A stretch of DNA of 9,395 nucleotides. Origin: Lentisphaeria bacterium UBA1776. GTDB taxonomy: Bacteria; Verrucomicrobiota; Lentisphaeria; Victivallales; Victivallaceae. Each line of letters opens with the position of its first letter. Within the stretch, counting starts at the first letter, position 1. Location of the stretch: positions 871 to 10,265 of the forward strand of contig DCGO01000096.1 in assembly GCA_002314605.1 (NCBI GenBank), in the 5' to 3' direction. The position numbers were made by a program, and so were the translations under genes. A model generated the notes under the pieces. The model made no database searches, was not told the origin of the DNA, and saw nothing but the letters and a program-made list of their open reading frames with translations. Of this stretch, positions 7,599-9,395 are shown in pieces.

Positions 7599-7627
7599 GC
7601 ACGCCATCGCGCGCGGCTGCGTTTTTT
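7599..7627 (+). terminator. Intrinsic terminator after the PlsC-ACP-ligase gene
   Basis: GCA (7599-7601) and GCC (7603-7605) pair with GGC (7615-7617) and TGC (7618-7620), with one bulged C and a nine-base loop. Six T residues follow at 7622-7627. An alternative longer pairing GCGAT/ATCGC (7580-7610) overlaps it. It lies 33 bases after the stop codon. Confidence 0.45.
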
Positions 7628-7780
7628 GCCTGACTCATCCGGCGTTTGCGGTCTCCCGCAGTACCCCATGCGTTTGCAGCTGTCTCCAGGAGCCCTTATC
7701 TCCTGCGTCCCCTGCGTCCCCTGGCCTGTCGCGTACAGAGGCTTGTTGGTACGTCGGCACTCCCTGATCGCCAAACCAAT

Positions 7781-7808
7781 TTGCATTTTTCAGAAACGCT
7801 GTTATATT
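7781..7808 (+). promoter_or_regulatory. Promoter of the AIDA-repeat protein gene
   Basis: TTGCAT (7781-7786), a 16-base spacer, then TATATT (7803-7808). The predicted leader is about 40 bases. GGGAG at 7843-7847 within a purine-rich run is the ribosome binding site, seven bases before ATG 7855. Confidence 0.6.
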
Positions 7809-7854
7809 ACAAACGCTAAAGATTTTCCGTCAGTAAAAAAAAGGGAGAGTTCCT

Positions 7855-9395
7855 ATGGCTACTTACATCGTTTCCCGCGGCGTCACCAGCACCGGCATCG
7901 TTCTTTCCAGTACAGATTATGCCAACGATGAGATGATCGTGCTGGATGGCGGCACGGCAAACCGCACCACCGTCAACTCCGTCGGCCGTCTGTATGTCTC
8001 CAGCGGCGGCACGGCAACGGTGCAATTCAATCCGTGGCAGGGGGAGATTGTTTCCTCAGCAGGCGCGGATGTCACCTATCTGGAACGGGATGCAGAAGTG
8101 TACTGGCTCAATCAGAAAGGTGAGACCCGGAAAGGTGACGAAGTCAACAATGTCACGATTGCAGCCGGTCAATCCGCTATCGTTTATGAAGGCGGAAAAA
8201 CCTCCAACTGTATTTTGGAAACCGGCGGAGTCATGCAGGTTTGCGAAGGCGGTTCGGTGAACGGCCTGACCGCCACGCGGGAATTGATGATGCAGGACCG
8301 CCTGACCCTTGCCGATGTCCAGGTTTCCAGCTGGGCCAGTCTGGCAGACTATGCCGAAACGAGTAATACGCAGATCACAAGCGGCGGCAGTCTCTTTTTG
8401 CGCGACGGTGCCCAGGCGCTCGACACACAGATCACTTCCGGTGCGCTTTTTGTCGGGTTCGACGGCATCGCGGAGGATATCACCGTCAATGACCAGGGCA
8501 GTGTCTTTGTCGCCACGGGCGGCGAAGTGAAAGGTGACATCTCCATTTCGCAGTCGGGCGGATTGTATCTCTACGGCGGAAGCATTGTCGACGGTGAGAT
8601 CCATCTCCAGGGGACGCTGTATGTCGACGAAACCATGGTCAACAACGGCAGCATCACGATTGATCTGAACTCCCAGGCCATGATCGAGAATCTGGACTAT
8701 CTGCAGGGAACCGAAAACTTCGCGGTGAATGTCGCTGATGTCGAATACGGCGAATATGTGCTGGCAAGCGGCGCAGAGGATTACTCCGGAACGGTTACCG
8801 TTTCAGACAACGGAACGGAACTCGGCATTCTCTCGGTTGGAGCCACGCTTACGGCGGGCGATACGAGTTACACCCTCACCCGGAACAGCGACTCGCTGGA
8901 AATGATCCTCGGCGCCGTGGTCGTGGAAAAAGCCACGCGCGGGGACTTCGGGGAGATCATCGGTATCTCCGACATTCTCTTCCAGAATCTCACCGATCCG
9001 GCGAACCCGCTGGGTGCGTGGATGGATGCCGACAAGTGGAAATGGAACGGGGCGCTCGGACCTGCCCCCAAGAGCGACTGGACCGTGTACGGGGCGTATG
9101 ACTTCACCGGAGACGGCGTCTGCGACATCATGTTCCGCAGTAAACTTGCCAGTACGGAATATGCCGTCGGCTACTACGACATGGGCGAAGGCGGCACCTT
9201 CAAGACCATGGGCTGGGGTGTGACCGCGGAATGGGAGCTTGCCGATGTCGGAGACTTCAACGGCAACGGAGTCTCGGACATTCTGTGGAAGAACTCCGAC
9301 AACGGCTATCTCGGCCTTTGGATGGACGGCACCAATCAGTGGGTTGCCCTCCCGGCCAGCGCGCTGGGAGCGGGACAATCCATCATCGGTATGGG
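7855..9395 (+). CDS. AIDA-type repeat protein with FG-GAP-like calcium repeats (3' end outside window)
   Basis: The frame is open from ATG 7855 to the window edge: 513 codons, no stop. Residues about 1-280 are degenerate strand-loop-strand repeats of the AIDA/autotransporter-passenger kind, rich in G, S and T (LYVSSGGTATV at 47-57, IAAGQSAIVYEGG at 102-114, ITSGGSLFLRDGA at 174-186, SQSGGLYLYGGS at 232-243), expected to form a beta-helix. From about 360 come FG-GAP/VCBS-like repeats spaced about 50 residues apart: GDFGEIIGISDILFQN (363-378), YDFTGDGVCDIMFRS (415-429) and GDFNGNGVSDILWKN (466-480). The last two carry D-x-T/N-G-D/N-G-x-x-D calcium loops. A large surface or secreted protein is likely. 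No Sec signal peptide is visible: the chain begins MATYIVSRGV and enters the repeats at once, so export by a type I system with a C-terminal signal is possible. A C-terminal autotransporter barrel cannot be excluded, because the end is missing. Confidence 0.85.
   Translation, partial: MATYIVSRGVTSTGIVLSSTDYANDEMIVLDGGTANRTTVNSVGRLYVSSGGTATVQFNPWQGEIVSSAGADVTYLERDAEVYWLNQKGETRKGDEVNNVTIAAGQSAIVYEGGKTSNCILETGGVMQVCEGGSVNGLTATRELMMQDRLTLADVQVSSWASLADYAETSNTQITSGGSLFLRDGAQALDTQITSGALFVGFDGIAEDITVNDQGSVFVATGGEVKGDISISQSGGLYLYGGSIVDGEIHLQGTLYVDETMVNNGSITIDLNSQAMIENLDYLQGTENFAVNVADVEYGEYVLASGAEDYSGTVTVSDNGTELGILSVGATLTAGDTSYTLTRNSDSLEMILGAVVVEKATRGDFGEIIGISDILFQNLTDPANPLGAWMDADKWKWNGALGPAPKSDWTVYGAYDFTGDGVCDIMFRSKLASTEYAVGYYDMGEGGTFKTMGWGVTAEWELADVGDFNGNGVSDILWKNSDNGYLGLWMDGTNQWVALPASALGAGQSIIGM

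Larger units (their letters stand above)
7567..7854. other. Intergenic region with short repeats and hairpins
   Basis: No gene is supported in these 288 bases. Beyond the terminator and the promoter listed separately, it holds a hairpin TGCGG-TCTC-CCGCA (7647-7660), a direct repeat GCGTTTGC (7642-7649 and 7670-7677), a hairpin CAGGAG/CTCCTG (7687-7692 with 7700-7705), and two perfect tandem copies of CCTGCGTCC (7702-7719). Repeats of this kind suggest a dispersed intergenic element, but copy number cannot be judged from one window. Confidence 0.5.

Noticed and set aside
5503..7638. A 711-codon minus-strand open frame
   Set aside because: It is antisense to the carrier and ligase domains of the PlsC-ACP-ligase gene and shows no domain of its own.
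7702..7719. Start of a CRISPR array
   Set aside because: Only two adjacent nine-base copies with no spacers.

Overview
The window reads like chromosomal DNA of a Lentisphaeria/Victivallales-type bacterium (PVC group). This is an inference, not a database result. It rests on a moderately GC-rich sequence, a signal-less AIDA-type repeat protein with FG-GAP-like calcium repeats, and DUF4105, PlsC-ACP-ligase and XRE-cupin-ligase genes side by side. No rRNA, canonical tRNA, CRISPR array, transposase or phage gene is visible.

Layout: (1) 1-302 is non-coding or doubtful sequence, more AT-rich than the genes, with small hairpins. (2) 303-2588 (-) encodes a 761-residue fusion of an XRE helix-turn-helix, a cupin and a complete acyl-CoA synthetase of the medium-chain (MACS/ACSM) type. 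(3) 2589-2774 is a divergent control region with one promoter-like sequence in each direction. (4) 2775-3854 (+) encodes a three-TM membrane protein with a DUF4105/Lnb_N domain. 12 bases later comes 3867-4781 (+), a ten-TM EamA/DMT-family transporter, so the two probably form an operon. (5) 4942-7566 (+) encodes an 874-residue protein with a PlsC-type acyltransferase, an internal acyl carrier protein and an Aas-like AMP-forming ligase. It has its own promoter. (6) 7567-7854 is intergenic, with a terminator, short repeats and a promoter. (7) 7855 to the window end (+) is the start of a large repeat protein cut off by the window edge.

Four genes or operons deal with acyl chains, membranes or the cell surface. 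The fusion at 303-2588 would activate a free carboxylic acid to its CoA thioester and perhaps sense it. The protein at 4942-7566 would activate a fatty acid, load it onto its own carrier domain and pass it to a lysolipid or glycerol-phosphate acceptor. The DUF4105 protein belongs to the family that includes the Bacteroides lipoprotein N-acyltransferase Lnb. A shared role in salvage or remodelling of membrane acyl groups is a reasonable hypothesis, but the sequence alone does not prove it.

All four promoter candidates share the form TTGNNN - 16 or 17 bases - TATATT, which probably reflects the housekeeping promoter of this organism.
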